From NCBI GenBank assembly GCA_963678675.1, contig OY783194.1, forward strand, positions 11,678,451 through 11,742,450: 64,000 nt of DNA, given 5' to 3'. This DNA comes from Xiphydria camelus (lineage: Eukaryota > Arthropoda > Insecta > Hymenoptera > Xiphydriidae). The translations under genes and the position numbers were made by a program. This document shows, piece after piece, positions 21,736-31,432 of this stretch (within the stretch, counting starts at the first letter, position 1; each line of letters starts with the position of its first letter). The notes beneath the pieces are model-generated. The model was not told where the DNA came from and did no database searches. It saw only the letters and a program-made list of their open reading frames with translations.

Positions 21736-23159
21736 AGAAGTAAAAGGGTTTAAGTGCATTTTTGATAGGTCTGAAATAATTGGCTTTAAGTTAACTTGAA
21801 TTTAAAAATTCCAGGAATAAGTTTTGAAAACTGTTAATATTTTAATTATTAAAGAATATATATAAAGGCTACTTTAAGAATTTGTCACTATTGTAACTAT
21901 GAATATCTCCAGTGGCCACATAAATATTTTGACAGTTCAATTTGACAGTTGCTATTAATTGATTAATATTGTTTTAATTAATTAAATAATATAATAAATT
22001 AATTGATAAAAATCAATATATGAATTAATCTAATTTTAATAATAATAACAATAATATGCAGGGATTGGCTGGTAGGGGTTATGGCATTCAAACGAGGTTC
22101 AAATTTTGCCCCTACTTTGAAGCTAAAAGTGGAATATACGGAAATTTCTCCCACCTCTAGCTTCAAAGTAGAAGCAAAATATCATAGAGCGAGAACCTAC
22201 TTTGGATGCCGTAAGTTCCCATAACTATAGTCCTAGCACACAACATTGGTCCAAACGTCACGAATTGGTACGTAAACAGTTAGGCATTATACTAGAGATG
22301 ATAGAGCGCTGCAAACGATGGCAATCCTTCCATTAGTTGTGCTGTCATCTGCGAACGAAGTTGTAGAACCATATTTCGTGTAGTGCAGTTGACATATAAC
22401 CCAGTCAAATGGTAGTTTGACCAAAACAAAATTGCGGAAGTTTGTTTCTCGGCGGTCTTATATGTTTTTGAGGCTGCTATATAAATCCGAATTTATAGTT
22501 TGCTGCCTTGCAGGAGGTCGGCTTCATAGCCAAAAACGCAATCTGAATTTTTTAGTACTTTTTTCAGTTTTTTGCTTATATCTAAAAAATTATACGTTTT
22601 TTGAAGATGAGCATTCCATACAAAATTTAAATAAATAAAATTTCCTATAAAATGTACTGGTCATCTTTGATTTTATAATAAGAAATATATGAGATGAAAT
22701 ACATATCCGTCGCACAGTTCGTGAAATACTTCCGCTCAAAGTACAAGAGTAAGTTACGCTGCGGGCGGCTGACGAGAGAAATTAAGGAACACGAACATTC
22801 AGAAAATTATAAATATATATATATATATATCATCGGGTGGTGTTTACGGCGGGGCGGAGGGAGGGGGAGAAAAAGAGAAAGCAGGGCGGGGGAGGAGGGA
22901 GAGGGGCTAAAGGCGTGCGAGGAGAGAGGGAGGGGGAGCGAGATGGAGAGCGAGAGAGGGGAAATAACATTGCAAATCCAATTTAATTTCATGAGTGTAC
23001 TCGTAATTATGCTAAGCCATTGTTTTCACGGGGTGAGACGAGCAGTAACCGGGCAAATAATAAGTAGAGTTTTGTAATAAAAATAGGTTACATGAATAAT
23101 GATCATATTGGGAGAATCACCCATGTATACGATGATCACTACTTCCACGGAAACCATTT
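21736..23159. other. non-coding with low-complexity tracts
   Basis: An imperfect inverted repeat at about 22070-22230 (GGTTATGGCATTC against its mirror with GGATGCCGTAAG) may be an old MITE. (AT)n lies at 22811-22830 and a purine-rich (GA/GGGA) tract at about 22850-22965, which alone keeps the frame at 22694-23077 open. No gene recognised. Confidence 0.5.
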
Positions 23160-23364
23160 CTTCCGCCCCACAATTTCCGCTGTCCAGGTCTTTCGCTCCA
23201 TAGTTACCGGTGGCCAGATCTTCCGCTCCATATTTTTTGGTGTCCAGATCTTCCACTCCATAGTTTCCGGTGTCTAGATCTTCCGGTCTTTCCGGTGTCT
23301 AGATCTTCCGGTCCACAGTCTTCTGTGTCCCGGTCTTCCGCTCCATAGTTTTCGGTGTCCAGAA
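23160..23364. repeat. 30 bp minisatellite, seven units
   Basis: Units at 23160, 23190, 23220, 23250, 23280 (25 bp, internally deleted), 23305 and 23335. The consensus begins CTTCCGCTCCATAGTTTCC and ends GGTGTCCAGAT. Because 30 is divisible by three, the minus strand reads as a ten-residue repeat of the type GAEDLDTGNY, broken by the short unit. No evidence that it is translated. Confidence 0.92.
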
Positions 23365-23420
23365 AAATAATAATATTATATAATGTATATACTTATCGTA
23401 TATACCGAAAAACCAACACG

Positions 23421-23885
23421 ATGATGCCTATTAGCTATGCTTTTTGGTGTAAAAGTCGTCCTTTTTACATTGTTTCAAGGAAAGTTTCGGCGAGGGACAC
23501 TTGCGGTTGCGCAATATGTCTAAACATGTTGCTGTTGATTCAGTCTCTCTATCGACTAAAGGTGATCTCCGAAAATGATCCAAGCTCCGTCATATCATCA
23601 TTTTGCTGCGAAAATAAAACCGGAAAGTGCCTTCTAAGAGAATGCCCTACCTGCAAATACAAAAAAATTTTGTACAAAGATCACGATTCTTCTATCAAGA
23701 CTTCTTACTTTAAGTGGTGTTCACATAAAGAGACTTATCTTGACAAAAAAACGAAAAAACCGAAAGTTATTAGTGAAGTCCTAAAATAAAAATTTCTTTG
23801 TTCGGCAGCTGATATGATCGAAGAATCTGAGAGCAATATTATTAGGTATCTACAGCACAGGGGCAGGGTTCGTCACCAATACAAA
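23421..23885 (+). pseudogene. Cys-rich TE protein fragment (RDTC-x-C type)
   Basis: From an ATG at 23421 the frame reads SRPFYIVSRKVSARDTCGC, ..NMLLLIQSLYRLKVI, SFCCENKTGKCLLRECPTCK and a Lys-rich stretch to a stop at about 23789. After one frameshift it continues NIIRYLQHRGRVRHQYK up to 23885, where a fold-back MITE begins. From memory, this Cys pattern followed by an H-x-x-x-R-x-x-HQ segment is shared by an uncharacterised family of TE-encoded proteins in insects and cnidarians; the next expected block (FSENY) is missing. The Cys spacing suggests metal binding. I do not assign a function. The MITE probably cut the gene. Confidence 0.55.
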
Positions 23886-24110
23886 ACAAACAAAACGTGT
23901 GGCCGCCACACGCGGAAGAAGTGAAACTTCGATACCAGTTTCTCTGAATTTGATTCCGATGGTATTAATTTCAATTGGCTCTATACAAGTCTTCTACAAT
24001 GCTTCTTCGTAGAGCCAATTGAAACTAATACCACCGGAATCAAATTCAGAGAAATTGGTATCGAAGTTTCACTTCTTCCGCGTGTGGCGGCCACACGTTT
24101 TGTTTGTTTT
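23883..24110. mobile_element. fold-back MITE, AAAACGTGTGG family, copy 1
   Basis: Almost perfect palindrome: arms of about 103 bp starting AAAACGTGTGGCCGCCACAC. It is nearly identical to the copy at 27829-28051, implying recent activity. It truncates the Cys-rich TE gene upstream. Flanks are A/C-rich, so the target-site duplication is unclear. Confidence 0.9.
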
Positions 24111-24187
24111 TTTTTCTTATTTTCATCCAAGGAACCCATCCTTGAAGTTTATCGCAATATTAAAGAATCACCCAGTATATTTACTTA

Positions 24188-24420
24188 CTTCGTCTAACAA
24201 AATTTTTTTTCCGCCATAATCAAGTATACACTTATTAATTGGAAATAAACTCTTTTCTCAGTATACGAAGTAACTTTGATCGAACGAACGAAGTATTCAC
24301 TAAACTGACAAATTTCTAGAAAATCATAAACGGAATTGAGGAATTTTACTTCCAAATTTGACAGTTATAAAACATTAATCGCTGTTTCTCAGAATTTCAC
24401 ATACATTACAAATTCTATTA
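24188..24420. repeat. dispersed repeat, copy 1 of a direct pair
   Basis: Matches 29130-29370 in the same orientation over about 230 bp (shared blocks such as AATAAACTCTTTTCTCAGTAT and CTAGAAAATCATAAAC). No terminal structure or coding capacity recognised; family unknown. Confidence 0.7.
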
Positions 24421-24439
24421 TAGTGCACATTATAGTGCA

Positions 24440-24770
24440 CGCAGTACGGGTGGTACGTTTCGGCAAACGAGGACTGCTTATGTATTCGCAGTCCTGCACC
24501 TTTCCCGGAAGGCTAATTACCGAACGAATTGTAATGAACCACTTCTCGCAGATACCGCTATATTTCGAATGCATTCGAAATGCATTCAGCTTTGTAAAGG
24601 AGAGAAATGACGATTTCAGTAGATAACCGAATATTTCGGCAAAGGTTCATTCTGATTCGTCCAGTAATTAACCCTTTCAGGAAAGGTGCGAGACTGCGAA
24701 CTCATTAGCAGCCTGGATTCGCCGAAATATACTGCTTCGCTGATGGCGAGATGAACCCTAGTTTGACGAA
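24440..24770. mobile_element. fold-back repeat with CCTTTCCCGGAAGG module
   Basis: Left arm (24450-24545) and right arm (24650-24765) are diverged inverted copies sharing CAGTC(C/T)GCACCTTTCC and TAATTAC..ACGAAT. Single-arm relatives occur at about 30470-30530, 31840-31920 and 42095-42150, so this is a dispersed family. No protein recognised. Confidence 0.6.
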
Positions 24771-24966
24771 GTATTTATGATCGCGATGCTATTGGGTTGG
24801 AAAATAAGTTCGTAGCGTTTTCTTTTATTTTCTTTCATTTTACAACGATTTGTTTGCTGTCCCGCAAAGTGTTTATATTCATTCGAAAGAGCTCTTTCTG
24901 CTCTACAAAAAACTGTTATAATTGTTTATTCGAATAGCAATTTTTTATTATTTTTCAGCCTTAGAA

Positions 24967-25125
24967 ATGGAATATCCAGGAGGAAAAAATCAGAATTTTC
25001 GACATCTTTTTTATCAAAGACTCGCCTATAACACCTTCTCCGTATACGGCAGTTTTTTGACCTCGATGAAAAGCGAAGAAAAGCAGATGTCGAAACTGCT
25101 GACTTTTGCCCCCTGGATATTCCAT
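24967..25125. pseudogene. two convergent mariner transposase N-termini
   Basis: The plus-strand copy starts at 24967 with MEYPGGKNQNFRHLF. The minus-strand copy starts at 25125 with MEYPGGKSQQFRHLLFFAFH, then RGQKTAVYGEGVI. The minus copy matches the start of mariner helix-turn-helix domains (FRHLLLFAFHRGQKAAEA type), with a small deletion after QKTA. Both end in the shared centre of the palindrome after 30-50 residues. Neither has the catalytic domain. Confidence 0.75.
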
Positions 25126-25174
25126 TTCTAAGCCAGAAAAATAATAAAAAATTTAATTATTCGAAATAACAATT

Positions 25175-26091
25175 GAGGGGTTCGTTCGTAAAACATGGTA
25201 AGTGACAAGAACAACATCTTGAGAAAAACGCAATTGAAGTTTTTGAAAAATATTCTACTGTCATCTGTCAAGATTTCGTGTTATTAATACTTGCATTTCA
25301 ACAAACGTACCTATGACTATTTCACTTTATTATAGTTTGGTTTCAAGATTTTTTTCTCGTTTTTAATAAAGAATTTTTCGAAATGATGACGTGTACTTAC
25401 CTTGTTTTACACTACATTATTTTCACTTAACATGGTCATAGTGGATAAAGTAAACAAAAAAGGTAAAAAAGCATTTTTAATGTGCAAATTTAGCAGAAAA
25501 TAGCTGCAAATTAAGAAAACAAAAATGTATTTGGCCAGAACTGAAAAAATACACCTATGAAAGTATAACACATTAATGTAAACAATGGTATCTGCATGTA
25601 GATACCATTATCTACATCTCACAGGTTTAAAATAAGTGAGACACATCGTATAATGTAAAGTATGGTATCTACAGCACATACCATTGTTTACTACCCATAA
25701 CCCAAAAGCACGTTTTCATGCATTTTTATTGCACTTTTACCTCTAAATTATCACTTGGAATATAATCAGAGCCTTTTCGTCGGTTGAGTAGGGATCGTGG
25801 GTTGAAGAACTGTGGTCTGTAGAGTTAGAGCTATCTTCGTCAGCAGATGTAGAAGACGTACTGGCTGCAGTAAATAACGTGCCGGTAGCAGCCATCTTGA
25901 GCACTTGCCATATTTTACATGCTGGTGGATGCACTTACCACATTTTGCATAGCTTGTATATGCGCCATCTCTTAACAATGTTTAAAAGGTTGAAGAGAAA
26001 TCTGCTTCAGCATAGCAGTTTACATAGTTTACATCCATGAACCAATTTTTCACCAATATGTCAGTTACCATGTTTTACGCCCGAACCCCTC
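25175..26091. mobile_element. 917 bp non-autonomous element with AATT duplication
   Basis: Ends GAGGGGTTCG and its mirror CGAACCCCTC, then a shared CGTAAAACATGGTAA(G/C)TGACA. AATT flanks both sides (25171-25174, 26092-26095); the matching position in the other mariner arm (about 24921) has one AATT. Variants of TACCATGTTTTAC recur through the interior in both orientations (for example near 25403, 25583, 25667, 25690, 26068). On the minus strand a short Ser-rich frame starts MAATGTLFTAAS at about 25895 and could be a relic first exon. The four-base duplication fits several superfamilies; not assigned. Confidence 0.8.
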
Positions 26092-26259
26092 AATTATAAC
26101 AGTTTTGTAGAGCAGAAAGAGCTCTTTCGAGTACATATAAACATATTGCCAAACAACAAAATAGATCGTTGTAAAATAAAAGAAAACATAATTGTGCGAC
26201 GGAACAGTCTCGGCGACGCGAGTATCGGCCACTTGAGCATGCCGGTCGCGGGAGTATAA

Positions 26260-27591
26260 AGGTGCGTATACATCTGCGAGCCGAGCGTGAGCAGAGCGGA
26301 GCCGAGCGACTCGCGAGTCGCTCATGAGCCACTTGTTGAAATTAATGCTTCCCACTTGAGACTAACGCTTATTCGAAGGATCTCTGTTAAAAAACAGATA
26401 CTGTGACTTGACCCCTCGCAATCCAGACCTGTAGATTAGGGCGACGTGTGAAAGAATACTAAAACCTAATTATCTTCAGATAATAATAAATAAGTTTATT
26501 GAAGAGGTGACAAGGATTGATTTTTGTAATAACTCCTTAAATATACCAACATTAAAAAAGTACGTTATCTTTACGTCGTTCACCTGCGTTCTCACAATAG
26601 AAGTCAATGAATTTAATACTTGCATGCATTATAAAAGAGGAAAATGTATTTCATCAAAATTTTTAAGAGAAAAAACCCCTTCAATAAATAATATAAGGTG
26701 AATTGAAGTATTATAGTTTTTTGTACACTATAATTTTCAAGAAAATAATAGAATAAAAATGAAAACTACATTGAACAGTAGAAAACAATATTTATATATT
26801 ACATTATTTATTCTAATTCCTTAATGTCAATAGGATAAACCACATATAATTCATTATTGAGATTAATGTCTATACAAGGTGTAATAAGACTGCTAATTGG
26901 GATGGCCTTTACATTATTTATTTGATGACATTTGTGGAAAAAGCCGGAGCTGTTGTATCTAAAATTATCAACTTCTGCTATGTATATGCTGTCATTAACT
27001 AGCTTTCGAATGATAGCAAAGTATTCAAATCTACAGTGACAATTAGGTTGTTCACATCGACAATTACAATATTTGACGAAGCACCAAATCGAACCCATTT
27101 TGGTAACTACATCATCATAATAGTTGCAAAAAGTATAGGACTAGTTCATAGATCTGTTAAATAATGTTAAAAAAATTCGGTATTTATTTTCATTCGTCTC
27201 ATAAGGAAGAAAATTATTAAGGCACTGCAACAATTTGAAGTAGCAAAATTAGCATTGGCTTCAGTATCAAATGAATATAAAAATTTCGGCCTTTGCGTTC
27301 ACCAGAAAAACCGACAGGAGACGGATTACCACGAGTGACTCGTGAGCCGCTCACAGTGAGCCACGGGAGGCGGATCGCAGTGAGCGGCTCACGGGCGGCT
27401 CAAAGCCGTTAGTTCAGCGCTCTAAACCATGTCCCAATCAATTGAGCGCGAGCCGCTCGGCTCGCAGATGTATCTGGCTGGTCGTTGGAAGTTCCTTGGA
27501 AGCATTTATTTAAATGGACGGCTCACGAGCAGCTCACGAGTGACTCGTGAGCCGCTCGGCTCACGCTAAGCTCGCAGATGTATACGCGCCT
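26260..27591. mobile_element. 1.3 kb DNA transposon with TAA duplication, PIF/Harbinger-like
   Basis: Inverted ends AGG(T/C)GCGTATACATCTGCGA, each flanked by TAA (26257-26259, 27592-27594). Both terminal 250 bp are GC-rich and filled with GAGCCGCTC/GTGAGC/ACTCGTGAG variants, while the centre is AT-rich. A three-base TWA duplication is the hallmark of PIF/Harbinger. The internal minus-strand ORF (26808-27098) has no recognised transposase motif, so the superfamily call is an inference from ends only. Confidence 0.65.
26808..27098 (-). CDS. unrecognised 96-residue ORF with Cys-rich start
   Basis: Starts MGSIWCFVKYCNCRCEQPNC, with six Cys in the first 22 residues, then FEYFAIIRKLVND..IYIAEV, and ends ELYVVYPIDIKELE. 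The pattern (Cys cluster, beta-rich middle, short acidic end) looks like the C-terminal part of a TE-encoded protein, but I do not recognise a family. It lies in the AT-rich centre of the TAA-flanked element and begins at an ATG; an upstream exon is possible. Confidence 0.35.
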   Translation of the reverse strand: MGSIWCFVKYCNCRCEQPNCHCRFEYFAIIRKLVNDSIYIAEVDNFRYNSSGFFHKCHQINNVKAIPISSLITPCIDINLNNELYVVYPIDIKELE

Positions 27592-27828
27592 TAATATATA
27601 GCATCACCGACGAAAGTCGCGTCGCGTGGTGTGTGTACACTCGTCGAGTATCGGATACCTGCGTAGCGTTGTGTGCGAAGGGCCTAAGTGGAATGGGGCA
27701 GGGTCGAGATCGGTGTATGAGTGAGGCACGTACGGTAGCGCTGGAGTGTGTGGGTTTCGTTACGGTTTTTGAGGAATTTTCGTTGCATACCGCGCTTTTA
27801 GTCCCCTCAGCAAAGAAGTTTCACTTCA
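27592..27828. repeat. dispersed repeat shared with 32030-32235
   Basis: Shares TGGAATGGGGCAG, GTGTGTGGGTTTCGTTACGG and CCCTCAGCA(A/T)A(A/G)AAGTTTCACTTC with 32030-32235 in the same orientation. Nature unknown. A fold-back MITE follows immediately. Confidence 0.6.
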
Positions 27829-28051
27829 AAACACAAAACGTGTGGCCGCCACACGCGGAAGAAGTGAAACTTCGATATCAGTTTCTCTGAATTTGATTCC
27901 GGTGGTATTAGTTTCAATTGGCTCTATACAAGTCTTTTACAATGCTTCTTCGTAGAGCCAATTGAAACTAATACCACCGGAATCAAATTCAGAGAAACTG
28001 ATATCGAAGTTTCACTTCTTCCGCGTGTGGCGGCCACACGTTTTGTGTTTT
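27829..28051. mobile_element. fold-back MITE, AAAACGTGTGG family, copy 2
   Basis: Palindrome with arms of about 100 bp, differing from copy 1 (23883-24110) at only a handful of positions. Flanks read AACAC on the left and GTGTT on the right, so the inverted repeat may extend a few bases outward. Confidence 0.9.
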
Positions 28052-28303
28052 TTTATGGGCACAAAATGTAGTGTAAGGAATATCATATTCACTGGATGTA
28101 TTTTCACCGATATTGGATCCTCCAGGGACTTGAAAATCTGTTACATTCTCCAGGGTTTGGGACTGGTGTTGATCTGCATTAGCAGATATAGCAATATTTG
28201 ATAGTGTTAATTTAATTCTCTCTCTCCATTTTCGACTTAGTTCTGCATCAGTTTTAGGTATTTTGTTATAAATTAATACACCCACGCATACACACACACA
28301 CAC
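28052..28303 (-). pseudogene. basic TE-type N-terminal fragment
   Basis: The minus frame contains IPKTDAELSRKWRERIKLTLS, a Lys/Arg-rich leader of the kind that starts several insect TE proteins (compare the basic leader at 14520-14600). It then has a hydrophilic stretch up to the MITE border at 28051. Upstream it runs into a (CA)n tract at 28289-28306. No ATG before the leader is convincing. Family not assigned. Confidence 0.3.
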
Positions 28304-29129
28304 ACAAGAATGTACAGTAATGCACGGTGGTTACTCGAGAAAGATCACGACTCCGATCGCAGACTACACGAGCTCCGTATAGCCGGCCACTCGACGCGGT
28401 AAAATCCGGAAAACTGAAAATGTGCAAACGAAATAGAAACAACTCACAAGTGACTCTGCGCCCTCTAGTCTGGCTTCTCATATATCTTACGGATACACCC
28501 AAAAAAGGGTCCTAAACGCTGGATTTAAGGTCCAGATACACATGCTAGTTTCGAGCACGCAAGCATGCTTTTTTCCAGGAAGTGCTCCTAGAAGCATGTG
28601 TATCCAAGTCTTGCTCGTTTCGAGCATGCTTAAAATAAGCATGCTCAGAAATCGACCGACGGTTGATTTTCGAGCATGCTGCCTGAGGCGGGGGTGAAAA
28701 GAGGAACGCTTATGAGCAAGTGTAGACGGTGTTTGCTAATAAGCATGCTCATATCCCTCGCGTCTAGTCGTGTTCCGTCGTGTCTAGTTGGACCTAATCA
28801 AAATTTTACTTGAGATGAAAAGGAATTTATTCTCATTGAATAAGACTCTATTTGAATTAGATAAATGTTGTACTAGGTTCGTACTCGATTAAAAAAATAT
28901 TCAAAACATTAATTTAATGTAAATAAACTTTTATTCGATGTAAATAAATGTCTATTTATCTCAAATAAATTTTTGTCTTATATATAGGTTTGTATTTAAC
29001 TAGACTTCTTCCCTCAGAGTACTTGATTGTGGCGAAAAAAAAGTTTCTTTGGGCCAAGAAAATATTCATTAGCTATTACTGTATTTTTGTTTGAATGAAA
29101 GAGACATTGTGTAATAATTAATATTATAT

Positions 29130-29370
29130 TTACTTGGCCTAACGAAATATTTTTTCCGTCGTAATCAATTATAAATTTATTAACTGCAAATAAACTCTTT
29201 TCTCAGTATATGAAGTAACTTTGATCGAGCGAACAAAGTAATCGCTAAACTGACAAATTTCTAGAAAATCATAAACAGAATCAAGGAATTTTACTTCCAA
29301 ATTTGACCGTGATAAAAATTTAATCGCTGTTTCTCAGAATGTGACATACATTACAAATTATATTTCCTCT
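29130..29370. repeat. dispersed repeat, copy 2 of a direct pair
   Basis: Direct counterpart of 24188-24420, inside the GCATGC-rich element. Function unknown. Confidence 0.7.
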
Positions 29371-29719
29371 TTTATCTTTGAGCGCGATAACAAATATTCG
29401 CCAGTTGCAGTTTTTCACGAATTACAGCCTGCCTGCTACAGACAGCCTCCTAGTAAATAGCATGTGTATCCGAGTGCTTGCTTTAAGCATGCTTATTTAG
29501 AAGTCCAGATACACATGCTAGTTTCGAGCACGCAAGCATGCTTTTTTCCAGGAACTGCTCCTAGTAGCATTTGTATCCAAGTCTTGCTCGTTTCGAGCAT
29601 GCTTAAAATAAGCATGCTCACAAATCGACTGACGGTTGATTTTCGAGCATGCTTCCTGAGGCGGGGGTGAAAAGGGGAACGCTTATGAGCAAGTGTAGAC
29701 GGTGTTTGCTAATAACCGG

Positions 29720-30920
29720 CCCATACACGGTGAGGTAAAACTGAAGCGTGCTTGCACGCGAGCAAATGTGAAATGAAAATTTGGGCACACTGGAATGCCC
29801 ATACACGGTGAGGCAAAACTGTCACATTTGCACGAAGAGCCAATGCGTGCGTGCAAATGCGACCGTTTGTGGCACAAAACTGATGGCTCTGTCAGGTCTA
29901 GGCTTGGCGCGACGAGATCTGGCTGAGTTTGATTTTGCGTGTCGCGCCGCGCGCAACCTTACCAGTTTCTACAGTGAGTGTGGGGTTATGAGTGTAATTC
30001 AACAAAGTGATTTATATTTAATCGCCGTCGCCGCCGCTGCGCAAATTTCTTGACAGGATCGTCGCCGCGGCGACGGTAAATTTTCAGAACCACGCACGAA
30101 AGTGGTTAATCGCGTCATCGCCCGTCAAAATACTGACTGGATCAAATCCTTTCCTTCTCCTTTTTTTATTTTATTATTATATAAAATAGTTTTTTAATAA
30201 ATGCGTGGACAAAACCGTGTCGCCAAAAACCCCGGCGACCTTGGGACCCGATGCGGGGAGCCAGGTACTTACCCCCCGGGGGTTGGGGAGCACACAAAGC
30301 TAGTATATACAAATAAATGTACTACCGCCCACTTGTCCGGCAAGACACGGCCCAGCAGGGACAACATGTGGCAGGAACCGTCGCAGACGGGGTTCATCGC
30401 TTCCGATCCTTTCCGTCAAACGACGCGACGGGATGGTCATGAAGACTAGAGTCTGTGTTCCGTCGCACACCTTTTCCGGAAAAGGTTAATTAACGGACGG
30501 ATCGAAATAAGCCGTTCCCCGCAATACCTATTCTAATAAACAATGTTCCGTCTTCGAGCCACGGACTACGCGCCAAATTAATCTTGCGTGGTGGGTTTAG
30601 GATGAATAAAATTACATCAATTTGTAAGGGAAAACAAATAATGCATTAACTTTATTTGCGAGCTGTTCCGGTCGCTCGGGGGTTTTCGAACGTACTGGTC
30701 GCTCTTCGACCCCGTGGCAATGAGGAACTTTCCCGGATCTAATTTATGGCTCAAAGGGCCCGAGGAGTGTCGAATTTCTCCCTCACACCGGTCTACGGCC
30801 CAAATGCGAAGAGCATTTGGGCGAATATGCGACAGACAATTTATTAATAATTTATTAATTCGTAGTGGTCACACGGGGTCCAGTGGACCCCATGGTAATA
30901 AAATATACATTTTTCTCATA
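29720..30920. other. GC-rich block without a recognised gene
   Basis: CCCATACACGGTGAGG occurs twice (29720, 29798). The block then turns CpG-rich, with CGCCGTCGCCGCCG near 30022 and a GGCGACGG mirror near 30070. One member of the CCTTTTCCGGAAAAGG module lies at about 30475-30530. Open frames (30201-30449, 30714-30968) have no recognised motif. An LTR or other TE remnant is possible. Confidence 0.4.
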
Positions 30921-31432
30921 AAAAGTTTTTTTCACTTTATTTTACACGTTCAAAACCGACCTATTTGATTGTACGAGTTTCATGAAAATTAATATCTTCA
31001 AACTGTAAAATAAATATACTTTTTTCAAAACTCGTAATACTGTTTTTTTTCTTAAAAGTATATTATTTTAAGAGTGAAACGCAGGAAGTTCTTTACTCTA
31101 TCTCAAAAATTGAAACTTTGATGAATATTCCTATTCCTCCTTTTTTTTTCTCTTTCAATAGAAGATTTCGTATGCATTGAATTGCAAGTAATACAATTAT
31201 TTTTTTCACTTCTGTGCGGATAGCCACTTGGTGTTCCATCTTTTCCACTGCACTGGCAGACAGCCTGTTAGGAACTAGCATGTGTATCCGAGTGCTTGCT
31301 TTAAGCATGCTTATTTAAAAGCATGCTTAAAAGTAGCATGCTCATATCGAGCAAGTGTAGCCGTTAAAAGAGCATGCTTTTTTTAAGCATGCTCATAAGC
31401 ATGCTTTTTTACTAGCATGTGTATCTGGACCT

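Larger units (their letters stand above)
24792..26189. mobile_element. palindromic mariner derivative, split by a 917 bp insertion
   Basis: Starts TTGGGTTGGAAAATAAGTTC after TA (24790-24791), a mariner terminus. The 5' noncoding region and the first codons of the transposase are present twice, as inverted copies meeting near 25045. The right arm, interrupted at 25175-26091, resumes at 26092 and ends near 26189, having lost the outermost 25 or so bases. Such internal palindromes arise when one end is copied onto the other. No intact transposase is present. Confidence 0.8.
28528..31432. mobile_element. 2.9 kb element with TTA duplication and GCATGC palindromes
   Basis: Inverted ends AGGTCCAGATACACATGCTA, flanked by TTA on both sides (28525-28527, 31433-31435). 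The terminus resembles that of the TAA-flanked element at 26260-27591. Sixteen GCATGC hexamers, many within AAGCATGCTT, cluster in four blocks (28555-28755, 29490-29500, 29535-29655, 31300-31405). An internal junction near 29505 joins a right-end module (29446-29503) to a second left-end module (29508-29720), so the body is a fusion or tandem copy. A 21-codon frame at 29988-30053 (MSVIQQSDLYLIAVAAAAQIS) may be a transposase relic. PIF/Harbinger-like by duplication size only. Confidence 0.65.

Noticed and set aside
22850..22965. Possible CRISPR-like or regulatory repeat
   Set aside because: Purine-rich low complexity without spaced identical repeats.
22694..23077. 127-codon frame over the purine-rich tract
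   Set aside because: Open only because of the GA-rich low-complexity run.
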